The notes beneath the pieces are model-generated. The model did no database searches. It was not told where the DNA came from and saw only the letters and a list, made by a program, of their open reading frames with translations. Source: Marinagarivorans algicola (GTDB lineage: Bacteria > Pseudomonadota > Gammaproteobacteria > Pseudomonadales > Cellvibrionaceae). Taken from it: DNA of 42,040 bases. Of the stretch, positions 18,207-31,077 are shown piece by piece. The translations under genes and the position numbers were made by a program. The stretch's first letter is position 1. Each line of letters begins with the position of its first letter. The stretch is taken from the NCBI RefSeq assembly GCF_001292705.1, contig NZ_LGAK01000048.1, positions 1 to 42,040 on the forward strand, in the 5' to 3' direction.

Positions 18207-18950
18207 ATGTTAATTATTCCGGCGATCGATTTAAAAGACGGTAAATGTGTGCGTTTGCGTAAAGGCGTAATGGAGGACTCGACGGTGTTCTCTGACGACC
18301 CTGTGAGTATGGCCAAAAAATGGGTGGATCAAGGTGCGCGTCGACTGCACTTGGTTGATCTTAATGGTGCGTTTGCCGGTGAGCCTGTTAATGGCGATGT
18401 GGTGACTGAAATTTCAAAAGCCTATCCCCATCTTCCTATTCAAATCGGTGGCGGCATTCGCAGTGCCGAGACTATTGAGTACTATTTAAACGCGGGTGTT
18501 CAGTATGTCATTATTGGTACTAAAGCGGTCAAGGAACCCCAGTTTGTAACCGATATGTGTAAGGCGTTTGCCGGTCATGTCATTGTGGGTCTTGACGCCA
18601 AAAAAGGCTTAGTCGCTACCGATGGTTGGGCAGAGGTGTCTGATATGAAAGCGACCGAGCTGGCTAAGCGTTTTGAACAAGATGGCGTGAGTAGCATTGT
18701 ATATACTGACATTGATCGCGATGGCATGATGCAAGGCGTGAATGTTGAAGCTACGGTGGCTATGGCTAAGGCTTCTAGCTTGCCGGTTGTCGCATCTGGC
18801 GGCATTACGGATATCAATGACATTAGTGCATTATTGGCGGCCAGTCACGAGGGTGCTGGTATCTGCGGTGCAATTACTGGTCGCGCTATATATGAAGACA
18901 CGTTAGATTTAGCGCAAGCGCAAATGTTATGTGATCAGAAGGCGGGCTAA
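18207..18950 (+). CDS. hisA: Phosphoribosylformimino-5-aminoimidazole carboxamide ribotide isomerase (ProFAR isomerase)
   Basis: Amadori isomerisation of ProFAR to PRFAR, substrate of the HisH-HisF complex. A 247-aa (beta-alpha)8 barrel with catalytic D8 in [14 protein letters not shown], the IQIGGGIRS phosphate-binding loop, [10 protein letters not shown] with the second aspartate near 130, and VVASGGI near the C-terminal phosphate site. The stop is two bases before the hisF start. Confidence 0.97.
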   Translation: MLIIPAIDLKDGKCVRLRKGVMEDSTVFSDDPVSMAKKWVDQGARRLHLVDLNGAFAGEPVNGDVVTEISKAYPHLPIQIGGGIRSAETIEYYLNAGVQYVIIGTKAVKEPQFVTDMCKAFAGHVIVGLDAKKGLVATDGWAEVSDMKATELAKRFEQDGVSSIVYTDIDRDGMMQGVNVEATVAMAKASSLPVVASGGITDINDISALLAASHEGAGICGAITGRAIYEDTLDLAQAQMLCDQKAG

Positions 18951-18952
18951 TT

Positions 18953-19726
18953 ATGGCATTGGCAAAGCGCATTATTCCTTGTTTAGATGTTGATAAAGGC
19001 CGCGTGGTGAAAGGCGTGCAATTTCTTGACATTCGCGACGCTGGCGACCCCGTTGAAATTGCGAAAAAATACAATCAGCAAGGTGCAGATGAAATCACTT
19101 TTCTTGATATTACTGCCAGCCATGAAGCGCGCGATACTACTATTCATACGGTTGAGGCTATTGCCTCAGAGGTATTTATTCCCTTGACCGTTGGCGGTGG
19201 TATCCGCACGGTAGTGGATATTCGCAATATGCTGAATGCAGGGGCCGATAAAGTGAGTATTAACTCGGCGGCCGTGTTTAATCCTGATTTTGTGCAGCAA
19301 GCGGCGGATAAATTCGGTTCGCAATGCATTGTTGTGGCGATTGATGCCAAAAAAGTCAGTGGCCCCAATGAGGCGGCGCGCTGGGAAATATTTACCCATG
19401 GTGGTCGCAAACCTACTGGCATTGATGCAGTGGCGTGGGGTGTAAAAATGGTTGAGCTGGGCGCTGGTGAGATTTTATTAACCAGTATGGATAACGACGG
19501 TGTTAAGCAAGGCTTTGACTTGGGTGTCACGCGTGCTATCAGTGATGCGGTGAGCGTGCCGGTGATTGCGAGTGGCGGTGTGGGTAATTTGCAGCATCTA
19601 GTCGATGGCGTTGAGCGCGGTGGGGCTGACGCTGTGTTGGCGGCGAGTATTTTCCACTTTGGTGAATATACCGTGCCCCAGGCGAAGCAGTATATGGCTG
19701 AGCGCGGTATTGAAGTGCGGCTTTAG
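18953..19726 (+). CDS. hisF: Imidazole glycerol phosphate synthase, cyclase subunit
   Basis: Cyclase partner of HisH that forms imidazole glycerol phosphate and AICAR. A 257-aa barrel with [17 protein letters not shown] (catalytic Asp12), [15 protein letters not shown] (second catalytic aspartate) and VIASGGVG. The ATG is two bases after the hisA stop. No hisI/hisE follows; the operon ends here in a convergent gap with sulA. Confidence 0.97.
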   Translation: MALAKRIIPCLDVDKGRVVKGVQFLDIRDAGDPVEIAKKYNQQGADEITFLDITASHEARDTTIHTVEAIASEVFIPLTVGGGIRTVVDIRNMLNAGADKVSINSAAVFNPDFVQQAADKFGSQCIVVAIDAKKVSGPNEAARWEIFTHGGRKPTGIDAVAWGVKMVELGAGEILLTSMDNDGVKQGFDLGVTRAISDAVSVPVIASGGVGNLQHLVDGVERGGADAVLAASIFHFGEYTVPQAKQYMAERGIEVRL

Positions 19727-19743
19727 TGAGAGTTGAGTATTTC

Positions 19744-19795
19744 AAAAAAACACCCCCGCACATCCAGTAATGGCAGCCTGAGTATGTGGGGGGTG
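19744..19795 (-). terminator. Terminator of the lexA-sulA operon
   Basis: Arms at 19751-19763 and 19784-19795 form a C/G-rich stem (CACCCCC...GGGGGTG, one bulge). Read on the minus strand it is followed by seven T (19744-19750), so it fits the sulA side. The plus-strand side lacks a U-tract but the hairpin may also slow hisF read-through. Confidence 0.8.
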
Positions 19796-19917
19796 CTTAC
19801 CTTAGAGGTTTGTCAGTGTTAAATCACTGCTATGTGGCACTGATAACCTACTCAAAAATGCATATAACAAGTATCATTGCAATATGCTAGGTGCTTTACA
19901 GGGCTTTTGTATATGCG

Positions 19918-20340
19918 CTACTGAGGGCGAATAATCAAGCCATTGCATCGCCCCTGAGATGCCGCACGTTCTAACCTAGCCAGTCGCTTGTGGCTAATAG
20001 CTTGACAGTGTACAACGACTGTATGACTGTTACCTGCGGCGAGTGCTCTTTCCATTAATCGGGGTATTTCGGGCGCTTGCTTAGGCTGCAAAATACGCAA
20101 GCCTAGCACATCAAAATCAAATCGCTGTAAGGCTTCTTTTCCAAGGCCGGTGGGGCATATCCAGGTTAGCCATTGCCCTGCGCTTTCTGGCTTTTTGTAT
20201 TGATGGCTAAGGTGCGCCAGCATTGCAAACGTGATATCAGTTTGGGTGTGATTTAGTGCATTGCCCGCAACGATGATTTCACTAATATAGCCTTGGCGGT
20301 TTTGAGTCGATGGGCTGCCAGAGAGTAAAAGAGCCTGCAT
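19918..20340 (-). CDS. sulA: SOS cell-division inhibitor SulA
   Basis: SulA blocks FtsZ polymerisation during the SOS response. The 140-aa product matches the family in the C-terminal two thirds: ISEIIVAG, a QWLTWICPTG segment, VLQISQL-like LRILQPKQAPE, MERALAAGNSHTVVV and the end GRCNGLIIRP. It is shorter than E. coli SulA (169 aa) at the N-terminus. It starts 4 bases after the lexA stop, the arrangement known from pseudomonads, so the LexA operator upstream of lexA should control both genes. Identification rests on pattern similarity plus position. Confidence 0.85.
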   Translation of the reverse strand: MQALLLSGSPSTQNRQGYISEIIVAGNALNHTQTDITFAMLAHLSHQYKKPESAGQWLTWICPTGLGKEALQRFDFDVLGLRILQPKQAPEIPRLMERALAAGNSHTVVVHCQAISHKRLARLERAASQGRCNGLIIRPQ

Positions 20341-20344
20341 AATA

Positions 20345-20947
20345 TTATCCTCGGCGAATGACGCCTACACTTATGCCTTCTATGGCAAATTGGCTATCAC
20401 GTAAATCGACTTCTATGACATCAAAGGTTGGGTTTTCGGGGAGTAGCTGAATCGTGGCGCAATTTCCTTCGCGCCGGTAGCGTTTAACCGTGACTTCGTC
20501 ATCAATGCGTGCGACCACAATATCGTTGTTTTTGGCTGTTTTTGCCTCGCGTACCGCCAGCAAGTCACCATCTAGAATCCCTGCATTTTTCATGCTCATG
20601 CCCTTTACCTCAAGAAGGTAGTCGGCCGAAGGCTTAAAAAACGACTGCGGTATAGCGGCATAATCTTCAATATGTTCTTGCGCCAGTATAGGGTTGCCCG
20701 CGGCTACACGGCCTACAATGGGAATGCCTCGGGCTTCTTCGGGTAAGCGTATACCACGTGAGGCACCTTCAATAATCTCAATAGCCCCTTTACGTGCGAG
20801 TGCTTTAATGTGCTCCTCTGCGGCATTGGCCGAGCGAAAGCCGAGTATGTTGGCTAGCTCAACACGGGTTGGCGGGCAGCCGGTCTCTTCCATGTGGCTT
20901 TTAATAACATCAAAAACTTGCTGTTGCCTTGCGGTGAGTTTTCGCAT
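20345..20947 (-). CDS. lexA: LexA repressor
   Basis: SOS master repressor with autoproteolysis stimulated by RecA filaments. The 200-aa product has an N-terminal winged helix ([29 protein letters not shown]), the cleavage site A83-G84 in [13 protein letters not shown], nucleophile S118 in GMSMKNAG and general base K155 in DEVTVKRY. The first gene of lexA-sulA, it has a matching operator 32 bases upstream of its ATG. Confidence 0.98.
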   Translation of the reverse strand: MRKLTARQQQVFDVIKSHMEETGCPPTRVELANILGFRSANAAEEHIKALARKGAIEIIEGASRGIRLPEEARGIPIVGRVAAGNPILAQEHIEDYAAIPQSFFKPSADYLLEVKGMSMKNAGILDGDLLAVREAKTAKNNDIVVARIDDEVTVKRYRREGNCATIQLLPENPTFDVIEVDLRDSQFAIEGISVGVIRRG

Positions 20948-20978
20948 GGTCTCTCCCGTGTAAGAGTATGAATAGGGG

Positions 20979-20998
20979 TACTGGTTAGCTATACAGTA
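20979..20998 (-). promoter_or_regulatory. LexA operator (SOS box) of lexA-sulA
   Basis: Minus strand TACTGTATAGCTAACCAGTA matches the gammaproteobacterial consensus (CTGT-N8-ACAG core, A/T-rich centre) at 16 of 20 positions, with CCAG in the right half. It overlaps the predicted transcription start of lexA. A close relative sits upstream of recN (32771-32790), differing at three positions. Confidence 0.85.
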
Positions 20999-21002
20999 TT
21001 TT

Positions 21003-21030
21003 ATTGTATACAGAAAAACTCACATGGCAA
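21003..21030 (-). promoter_or_regulatory. Sigma-70 promoter of lexA
   Basis: Minus-strand TTGCCA (21025-21030) and TACAAT (21003-21008) each match consensus at five of six positions, separated by 16 bases. The start site would fall inside the LexA operator, as expected for autorepression. Confidence 0.65.
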
Positions 21031-21062
21031 GCGGTGAGCTCAAAAAAAGCAGTACTTGCGTG

Positions 21063-21102
21063 CTATAGGTTAAATACTCGAACTATAGGTTAAATACTCG
21101 AA
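21063..21102 (+). repeat. Perfect tandem duplication of 20 bp
   Basis: CTATAGGTTAAATACTCGAA occurs twice without a mismatch (21063-21082, 21083-21102) in the 500-base gap between lexA and dacA. The remainder of that gap, apart from the lexA and dacA promoters, shows no gene of more than 20 codons with a ribosome site. Confidence 0.9.
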
Positions 21103-21422
21103 GCGGCTCAAATATCCTGGTTCTATTGTAAAGGCTGGTTGAATAAGAATTGCCGCCTATAAGATTTTTGTTTATTCAGGTTATTATGGCTAGCGTTCTA
21201 TTAATAGCGATTACGAGTCTAGTGGACTCATGCTGATAAATTTAGCCCAACATTGCCATTTTTGGATTTTTTATACAACTTTAAGCGCCTGTGATACAGA
21301 GGCATTCACATTCAAGGTCGCTCAGGGCTCTGAGTTGAGTGTATATCTTGCCTTGCGCGAGCTGGAGTGAGTCAGAAAATGCTTTATGACGGCTTAATCG
21401 CGCCATCGCTAATGTGTAAAGC

Positions 21423-21431
21423 TGTTATAAT
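21423..21431 (+). promoter_or_regulatory. Extended -10 promoter ahead of dacA
   Basis: TGT-TATAAT, a perfect -10 hexamer with the TGn extension, 20 bases upstream of the first dacA ATG. No good -35 hexamer was seen 16-18 bases upstream, as is common for extended -10 promoters. Confidence 0.5.
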
Positions 21432-21450
21432 TGTGCGCTTTTAACAGCGG

Positions 21451-22689
21451 ATGCTAAAGCTAGCCATGATTTTAAAAAATATGATTTTAAAAAGCATGAT
21501 TGTAAACAGTGTACGGTGCAAAGCGATCTTGGGTGCCTTTGTTTTTTGTGTCGGTGCTGTAGGTAGCGTACAGCACGCTGCCGCGCGCACTATTATTATT
21601 CCTAAGCCTCCGCAGGTGGCTGCGAAAGCCTACGTTCTTATGGATGCTAATACTGGCCATATCTTGGTTGCGCAAAATGCCGATGAGCAACTACCGCCGG
21701 CGAGTCTCACTAAAATTATGACTAGCTATATTGTCTCGGAAGAGATTGTACGTGGTGAGCTAGGTGAGCAAGACAAGGTTTATGTGACTGATGATGCATG
21801 GCGTCGAGGCGGCACCTCGAGTGGTGGTTCGACCATGTTTTTAAAGCCGCGTAGCGAAGTCGATGTGATTGATTTGCTGCGTGGTGTCATTATTCAATCG
21901 GGTAATGATGCCTCTATTGCGTTGGCGCAGCATATTGCTGGTAGTGAAGGGGCTTTCGCCGATGTGATGAATCAAACGGCTACGTTACTGGGTATGCAAA
22001 ACACGCATTTTATGAACGCCACCGGCTGGCCTGCAGAAGGGCATTTAACCACTGCAAACGATTTGGCGTTATTGGCGCAAGCAACCATTAATGATCACCC
22101 AGAGCACTATGGTATTTATGCCGAAAAAAGCTTTACCTACAACGGTATTAAACAGGATAACCGCAATAGCTTATTGTTCCGCGATGCCAGTGTTGATGGG
22201 TTAAAAACAGGCCACACTGAAGCGGCGGGCTATTGTTTGGTTGCTACAGCTAAAAAAGAAGGAATGCGCTTGATTTCCGTCGTTTTGGGCACTCGCTCAA
22301 AAGAGGCGCGTGCTGTCGAGTCGCAAAAGCTTCTATCTTATGGCTTTAGATATTATACCACTCACACGGTGGTTAAGGCTGATCAGTCACTTATAGACAG
22401 TCATATTTGGCAGGGCTTAACGGATACGCTCGCTTTAGGTGTGCAAGAGGACCTCACCTTAACTGTACCGCGTGGCAGCGAAGATAAACTCGAGCTAACC
22501 ACTGAGGTCGCAAAAACAATCAAAGCCCCCATTAAAGAGGGGGAGGTGATGGGCAAGTTGTCTATTGCCTTTAATGGTGATGTTTTATACCGCGGCGAAT
22601 TAGTGGCGTTGCACGATGTAGAGCAGGCGGGCTTTTTGGCGCGTTTGTGGGACAGTTTAATATTATTGATTCAGGGTTTATTGGCATGA
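21451..22689 (+). CDS. dacA: D-alanyl-D-alanine carboxypeptidase (PBP5/6 family)
   Basis: Removes the terminal D-alanine from peptidoglycan pentapeptides in the periplasm. Active-site motifs are SLTK (S85-K88), SGN (150-152) and KTG (252-254), followed by a beta-rich C-terminal domain and an amphipathic anchor helix ([17 protein letters not shown]). At 412 aa it has an unusual N-terminus: three imperfect 15-bp units (21466-21510), each starting with an in-frame ATG, precede the signal-peptide core ILGAFVFCVGAVGSV. The true start could therefore be any of the ATGs at 21451, 21466, 21481 or 21496. The stop overlaps ybeD by four bases. Confidence 0.95.
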   Translation: MLKLAMILKNMILKSMIVNSVRCKAILGAFVFCVGAVGSVQHAAARTIIIPKPPQVAAKAYVLMDANTGHILVAQNADEQLPPASLTKIMTSYIVSEEIVRGELGEQDKVYVTDDAWRRGGTSSGGSTMFLKPRSEVDVIDLLRGVIIQSGNDASIALAQHIAGSEGAFADVMNQTATLLGMQNTHFMNATGWPAEGHLTTANDLALLAQATINDHPEHYGIYAEKSFTYNGIKQDNRNSLLFRDASVDGLKTGHTEAAGYCLVATAKKEGMRLISVVLGTRSKEARAVESQKLLSYGFRYYTTHTVVKADQSLIDSHIWQGLTDTLALGVQEDLTLTVPRGSEDKLELTTEVAKTIKAPIKEGEVMGKLSIAFNGDVLYRGELVALHDVEQAGFLARLWDSLILLIQGLLA

Positions 22690-22961
22690 GTGTAGAGAAT
22701 GGACCGCGTCCGTTGATTGAGTTTCCGTGTCCGGATTACCCAATTAAAGTGTTAGGGGATGCATTTGTAGAATTCGAAAAAGAGGTGCTGGCGGTGCTGT
22801 TGAAGCATGCCGATATTTGCGGTAAACCGGCACCTCTAAACGCTAGTCGCAATGGCCGCTTTAGTTCTTTAACGGTCAAAATAGTCGCCACCGGCGAGCC
22901 GCAACTTAAGCGCTTGCACGCAGAGCTTAAAGATCTTAGCTTTGTTAAAATGGTGTTGTGA
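22686..22961 (+). CDS. ybeD: YbeD/DUF493 family protein
   Basis: Small ACT-like protein of 91 aa found almost invariably between dacA and lipB in gammaproteobacteria. [15 protein letters not shown] near the N-terminus and [26 protein letters not shown] are typical. The ATG overlaps the dacA stop (ATGA), and its own TGA overlaps the lipB start. The function is uncertain; links to lipoate metabolism are based on position. Confidence 0.93.
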   Translation: MSVENGPRPLIEFPCPDYPIKVLGDAFVEFEKEVLAVLLKHADICGKPAPLNASRNGRFSSLTVKIVATGEPQLKRLHAELKDLSFVKMVL

Positions 22962-23641
22962 TGGCAGAGTTGTCAAGTGATAACCTCGTGCGCACACCCG
23001 CCATCGTCAAAGACTTAGGGGTGATGGAATACAGTCAAGTATGGTCAGCGATGCGCGATTTTACCGCTCAGCGCGATGCAGATACGCAGGATGAGATATG
23101 GTGTGTCGAACACTTGCCTGTTTATACTCAGGGACAAGCTGGCAAGCCTGAGCATATTCTCAACAGCCCTTCCACACGAGCAATTCCTGTTGTTCAAACC
23201 GATAGGGGTGGGCAAGTCACTTATCATGGTCCGGGCCAGCTAGTGGTTTACCCGCTCCTTGATTTAAAGCGTAAAAAACTCGGAGTGCGCGAGTTGGTGA
23301 CTAAAATTGAAAACAGCGTGGTTGCGTGTTTGGCTGAGTTGGGTATTGATGCTGCGGCTAAAGCCGATGCGCCGGGTGTGTATGTGGCTGATGCCAAGAT
23401 AGCCTCATTGGGTCTGAGGGTGCGAGGGGGGTGCAGCTTTCACGGTGTGGGCATTAATGTTGCGATGGACTTGTCGCCTTTTTTGGGTATCAACCCTTGT
23501 GGTTATGCCGCGATGCCCATGACCCAAATTGTCGATGTTTTACCGCATGACTCAACGCTTGCACCCGCTGCGTTTTTTGAGCGTATTAAAAAGCAGTACG
23601 TGGCTTGTTTGCTGGCTCAGTTACAAGCGTACGCTGTGTGA
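22961..23641 (+). CDS. lipB: Octanoyl-[acyl-carrier-protein] transferase
   Basis: Transfers octanoyl from ACP to lipoyl domains, the first step of lipoate assembly. The 226-aa product has the [14 protein letters not shown] signature (82-95), K146 in [11 protein letters not shown] and catalytic C180 in [10 protein letters not shown]. The ATG at 22961 overlaps the ybeD stop (TGATG); a GTG immediately before it is an alternative. It acts before LipA, encoded just downstream. Confidence 0.97.
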   Translation: MAELSSDNLVRTPAIVKDLGVMEYSQVWSAMRDFTAQRDADTQDEIWCVEHLPVYTQGQAGKPEHILNSPSTRAIPVVQTDRGGQVTYHGPGQLVVYPLLDLKRKKLGVRELVTKIENSVVACLAELGIDAAAKADAPGVYVADAKIASLGLRVRGGCSFHGVGINVAMDLSPFLGINPCGYAAMPMTQIVDVLPHDSTLAPAAFFERIKKQYVACLLAQLQAYAV

Positions 23642-23733
23642 ACCACCGTATATTTTGCCAAAGTGCTGGCAGCCTGACTACAGCCTAAAGCAATGATTGT
23701 TAATACTGGCAATGACCAGAGTTAGAGGTAGAT

Positions 23734-24711
23734 ATGACCGAACAGTTTGACCCCGTAAAGCGCACCCGCCGTATTGCCCAAGGTGAAAAGCTCCGCGATG
23801 CTGATAAAGTTGAGCGGATCCCTGTGAAGGTGATTGCGTCCGATGCGCCTTTGCGTAAGCCCGATTGGATTCGTGTGCGCATACCGGCCTCACCTGAAGT
23901 GCAGCGCATTAAAAGCATGCTCCGCAAAAACAAGCTTTCAACGGTGTGTGAAGAAGCCAACTGCCCTAACTTGAGCGAATGCTTTAGTGGCGGCACGGCC
24001 ACCTTTATGATTATGGGTGATATCTGTACGCGCCGCTGCCCTTTTTGCGACGTAGGCCACGGTAAGCCTAACCCACTCGATACCGAAGAGCCTGTTAATT
24101 TGGCGCGTGCTATTGCAGATATGGCATTAAAGTATGTCGTGATTACATCCGTTGATCGCGATGATCTGCGCGATGGTGGTGCAGGACACTTTGCCGACTG
24201 TATTCGTGAGGCGCGTATCTTATCGCCCAATATTCAAATGGAAATATTAACGCCTGATTTCAGAGGGCGTATGGATGTTGCGTTAGACATTTTGGCTGCT
24301 GAGCCGCCGGATGTGTTTAATCACAACTTGGAAACAGTGCCAAGGCTTTACCGTGAGGCGCGACCAGGTGCGAATTACCAGTGGTCTTTAGAGCTACTAA
24401 AAAAATATAAAGCATTACGCCCTGATGTGTTGACTAAGTCAGGGTTAATGGTAGGGCTTGGTGAAACCAAAGAAGAAATCTTTGATGTGCTCAAAACAAT
24501 GCGTGACTATGATATTGATATGCTAACGATTGGGCAGTATTTGTCGCCATCGCGCGATCACTTGCCCGTCAAGCGCTATGTGGAACCGGCCGAGTTTGAT
24601 GAATATGCGGCTTACGCAAAGTCGTTAGGCTTTAAGCATGCCGCGTGCGGCCCCCTGGTGCGCTCTTCTTATCATGCAGATAAGCAAGCGCATGGCGAAG
24701 AGATTACGTAA
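23734..24711 (+). CDS. lipA: Lipoyl synthase
   Basis: Radical SAM enzyme that inserts two sulfurs into octanoyl groups. It carries both iron-sulfur motifs: the auxiliary cluster cysteines C72, C77, C83 ([12 protein letters not shown]) and the radical SAM CxxxCxxC at C98, C102, C105 (CTRRCPFC), and the C-terminal RSSYHADKQ motif that includes the conserved serine. At 325 aa it is the usual length. It lies 92 bases after lipB, with a GNAT gene immediately following its stop. Confidence 0.98.
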   Translation: MTEQFDPVKRTRRIAQGEKLRDADKVERIPVKVIASDAPLRKPDWIRVRIPASPEVQRIKSMLRKNKLSTVCEEANCPNLSECFSGGTATFMIMGDICTRRCPFCDVGHGKPNPLDTEEPVNLARAIADMALKYVVITSVDRDDLRDGGAGHFADCIREARILSPNIQMEILTPDFRGRMDVALDILAAEPPDVFNHNLETVPRLYREARPGANYQWSLELLKKYKALRPDVLTKSGLMVGLGETKEEIFDVLKTMRDYDIDMLTIGQYLSPSRDHLPVKRYVEPAEFDEYAAYAKSLGFKHAACGPLVRSSYHADKQAHGEEIT

Positions 24712-25251
24712 TTGCACAGGCGCTGGCAGGGCTATTGTTTTGATTTGCGCGAGGAGCCAGAGCAGCTAGATACTGTACTGTTGTGGCTGCACGCTGAATG
24801 GCTTAAGCAGCGTAAAAATACCATTCAAAATCCCGCTGAAGCTTATGGCTTGAGGCGTATTCAATTGCAGGAGCATTTAGCGCCCTCGGCCGTTCCGTTA
24901 ACACTGATAGCCAAAGAGAGCAAAAGCGATACGCAACCTGTATTGGGTTGCGTCAGTATGGCGCGTTTAGCGAGCGCGAGCCCTTTGGCTTCGCTTGAGC
25001 TCAATCATGCGCTATGGTTGAGTAATTTATTTGTAACCCCTACGGCGCGTGGATTAGGTATTGGTAGCGCATTACTGCAGGCTGTTGAGGCTCAAGCGCG
25101 CGACTTGGGGCACATGGAAATGTATTTGTATACGCAATCGTCTAAAGCCTACTACACCAGTAAAGGTTGGCGTGAATGTCTCATTAAACCGAGGGGCGGC
25201 ACAGCGGTGGCAGTCACTCCGATTGCGGTTTTGAAAAAACAGCTCAGTTAG
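24712..25251 (+). CDS. GNAT-family N-acetyltransferase
   Basis: A 179-aa Gcn5-related acetyltransferase. The acetyl-CoA loop is LSNLFVTPTARGLGIGSALLQAVEAQA (about 103-129; Q/R-x-x-G-x-G/A seen as RGLGIGSA), then a C-terminal YTQSSKAYYTSKGWRE motif. It starts with TTG directly after the lipA TAA, with an AGAG about 10 bases upstream. It is thus read from the same transcript as lipA. The substrate is unknown, and the tie to lipoate metabolism is positional only. Confidence 0.82.
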   Translation: MHRRWQGYCFDLREEPEQLDTVLLWLHAEWLKQRKNTIQNPAEAYGLRRIQLQEHLAPSAVPLTLIAKESKSDTQPVLGCVSMARLASASPLASLELNHALWLSNLFVTPTARGLGIGSALLQAVEAQARDLGHMEMYLYTQSSKAYYTSKGWRECLIKPRGGTAVAVTPIAVLKKQLS

Positions 25252-28058
<2,807 letters not shown>

Positions 28059-28076
28059 TGGCGTAGTCATGATTGA

Positions 28077-29441
<1,365 letters not shown>

Positions 29442-29460
29442 GTGTTGTTTTCATTGTCGC

Positions 29461-29485
29461 AAAGGGCCGCTAAGCGGCCCTTTTT
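29461..29485 (+). terminator. Rho-independent terminator of the pyrG-kdsA-eno transcript
   Basis: Arms AAAGGGCCGC and GCGGCCCTTT (29461-29470, 29474-29483) with a TAA loop and T5 tail, 20 bases after the eno stop. Confidence 0.92.
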
Positions 29486-29574
29486 GCTTTAGGGCATAAT
29501 CATCGCCGGATATCACAGTACAGCTCAACAGTGACGCGCTGGCAAAGTGATGCTTTTGTTAAGTGGCGCTTCTA

Positions 29575-29602
29575 TTGAAAGGCTGTCATTTGCTACTATT
29601 AA
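29575..29602 (+). promoter_or_regulatory. Possible promoter for ftsB
   Basis: TTGAAA at 29575-29580 and TATTAA at 29597-29602 with a 16-base spacer, downstream of the eno terminator, so ftsB needs its own start of transcription. Weak -10 match. Confidence 0.35.
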
Positions 29603-29736
29603 GTAATATTACGCATTATTTAGCCCGATGGTCAATAGCATCTATAGTGTGCTGATGGGTTATCGGTTATGCATTTGAGCGCCTAGTTGTGCCTAATAAT
29701 AGTGTCCATATAGACTGTGGCTTAGCGACGTGGATT

Positions 29737-30006
29737 ATGAATAAATTATTACTGATATTAATCTTTTTGATGCTAGGGTTACAGCTGCGCTTGTGGGCTG
29801 GCGAAGGGAGTTTGGGGCATTTGGTGTCATTAAAGCGCGACATGGCTAAGCAACAAGCACAAGTTGATATTCTCGAAGAGCGTAACCGCGTGTTATTTGC
29901 TGAGGTGTTAGCGCTAAAAAATGGCTCGTTAATGATTGAAGAAAAGGCCAGAACACAGCTTGGTATGATTAAAGAAGGTGAAACCTTCTATATGTTTGCG
30001 CAATAA
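29737..30006 (+). CDS. ftsB: Cell division protein FtsB
   Basis: Small bitopic divisome protein that forms a complex with FtsL and FtsQ. The 89-aa product from the ATG at 29737 has one transmembrane helix at about 3-19 (LLLILIFLMLGLQLRLW), a coiled coil (RDMAKQQAQVDILEERNRVL) and a C-terminal EEKARTQLGMIKEGETFY typical of FtsB. The frame extends 16 codons upstream without support. It sits between eno and ispD, as in many gammaproteobacteria. Confidence 0.92.
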   Translation: MNKLLLILIFLMLGLQLRLWAGEGSLGHLVSLKRDMAKQQAQVDILEERNRVLFAEVLALKNGSLMIEEKARTQLGMIKEGETFYMFAQ

Positions 30007-30017
30007 CAGTTGTCGCA

Positions 30018-30048
30018 ACTTTAGTATCTTTGTCACTAAAGTATTTTT
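30018..30048 (+). terminator. Terminator-like hairpin after ftsB
   Basis: Perfect 8-bp stem ACTTTAGT/ACTAAAGT (30018-30025, 30035-30042), 9-base loop and a T5 run. The stem is A/T-rich, so it may be leaky. The 245-base gap to ispD shows no other gene. Confidence 0.55.
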
Positions 30049-30251
30049 GTCGCTAGTGAGTCACGCGAGTCAGCCTTAATTGATAGGTGACTGATGGATT
30101 ATTTCTGGGCATTTAAGCGCCTAGGGTGCTGGTATGGCGCCTAATTTCAGTGCCTCTGAAGAGTAATTTTTTTAGTTTTATTGTGATATTGATGCGGATG
30201 TCAGTGATAGACCGCGTGGTATTGTTATTTTCCTTTTGTTATTAGTTTTTT

Positions 30252-30995
30252 ATGCCTTTATCTATTTCAACGAATCACCCTTCACCTTCGCCGCATTTTT
30301 GGGCTGTTGTACCGGCGGCGGGTGTCGGTTCGCGGATGCGTTCGCATATTCCAAAACAATATTTAAGGCTGGCAGGCCAAACCGTCATTGAGGTAACGCT
30401 AAACAAGTTGTTAGCGTTACCTCAACTACTGGGTGTGATTGTATGCTTGGCCGAAAGTGATGATACCTTTAAGCGACTAGATATTGCTTCTAACCCACGG
30501 GTGCACACAACAACCGGTGGTGGTGAACGCGCCCAGTCAGTACTTAAGGGCTTGCAGTATTTAAGTGATATTTCCCACTTTAATAACACTGATTGGGTAT
30601 TGGTACACGATGCCGCTAGGCCTTGTGTGGCCGATGCGGCCTTGCGCGAGTTGATGAATGTGTGTTTGCGCTCGGCGGCACAGTACACCGGTGCTATTTT
30701 GGGGGCGCCTATTGCAGATACACTCAAAAGGGCGCAAGACGGTGCGATTGTGAGTACGGTGCCGCGCGAGCATTTATGGCAGGCGCACACGCCGCAGTGT
30801 TTTCCGGCGCAGGTTTTACGTGATGCTATTGATGAAAGCCTCGCGCAAGGGCACCTTATCACCGACGAGGCCAGCGCCATAGAATGGGTAGGCGGTAACG
30901 TACGTTTGGTGAGCGACTCGCGCGCCAATATCAAAATTACCCAGCCAGAAGATTTGGCTCTGGCCGAATTTATATTAACGCAGCAGCGGCGCTAA
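30252..30995 (+). CDS. ispD: 2-C-methyl-D-erythritol 4-phosphate cytidylyltransferase
   Basis: Third step of the MEP isoprenoid pathway. The 247-aa protein has the nucleotidyltransferase loop VVPAAGVGSRMRSHIPKQY, VLVHDAARPCV and a C-terminal TDEASAIEW...IKITQPEDLALAE. No ispF follows in this window; the next gene, recN, is convergent. A perfect 15-bp inverted repeat lies inside the coding region at 30388-30425. Confidence 0.97.
   Translation: MPLSISTNHPSPSPHFWAVVPAAGVGSRMRSHIPKQYLRLAGQTVIEVTLNKLLALPQLLGVIVCLAESDDTFKRLDIASNPRVHTTTGGGERAQSVLKGLQYLSDISHFNNTDWVLVHDAARPCVADAALRELMNVCLRSAAQYTGAILGAPIADTLKRAQDGAIVSTVPREHLWQAHTPQCFPAQVLRDAIDESLAQGHLITDEASAIEWVGGNVRLVSDSRANIKITQPEDLALAEFILTQQRR
30388..30425 (+). 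repeat. Perfect 15-bp inverted repeat inside ispD
   Basis: Arms 30388-30402 (TTGAGGTAACGCTAA) and 30411-30425 are exact reverse complements separated by 8 bases. They encode the peptide IEVTLNKLLALPQL. In mRNA this would form a stable hairpin about 140 bases into the gene. Confidence 0.9.
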
Positions 30996-31077
30996 ATCTT
31001 TACCCGTTGTAGCGACTGGGCTAACTGATCTTACGGGGGGTGTGCGGTTTAGTCCATAGCGATCATCTGTGGTACTT

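Noticed and set aside
19144-19530. 128-codon minus-strand frame inside hisF
   Set aside because: Antisense to a complete, fully conserved hisF; no ribosome site or domain.
23700-24230. 176-codon minus-strand frame inside lipA
   Set aside because: Antisense to lipA with its conserved cysteines; serine/arginine-rich composition typical of shadow frames.
30422-30934. 170-codon minus-strand frame inside ispD
   Set aside because: Antisense to a complete ispD; no supporting start or domain.
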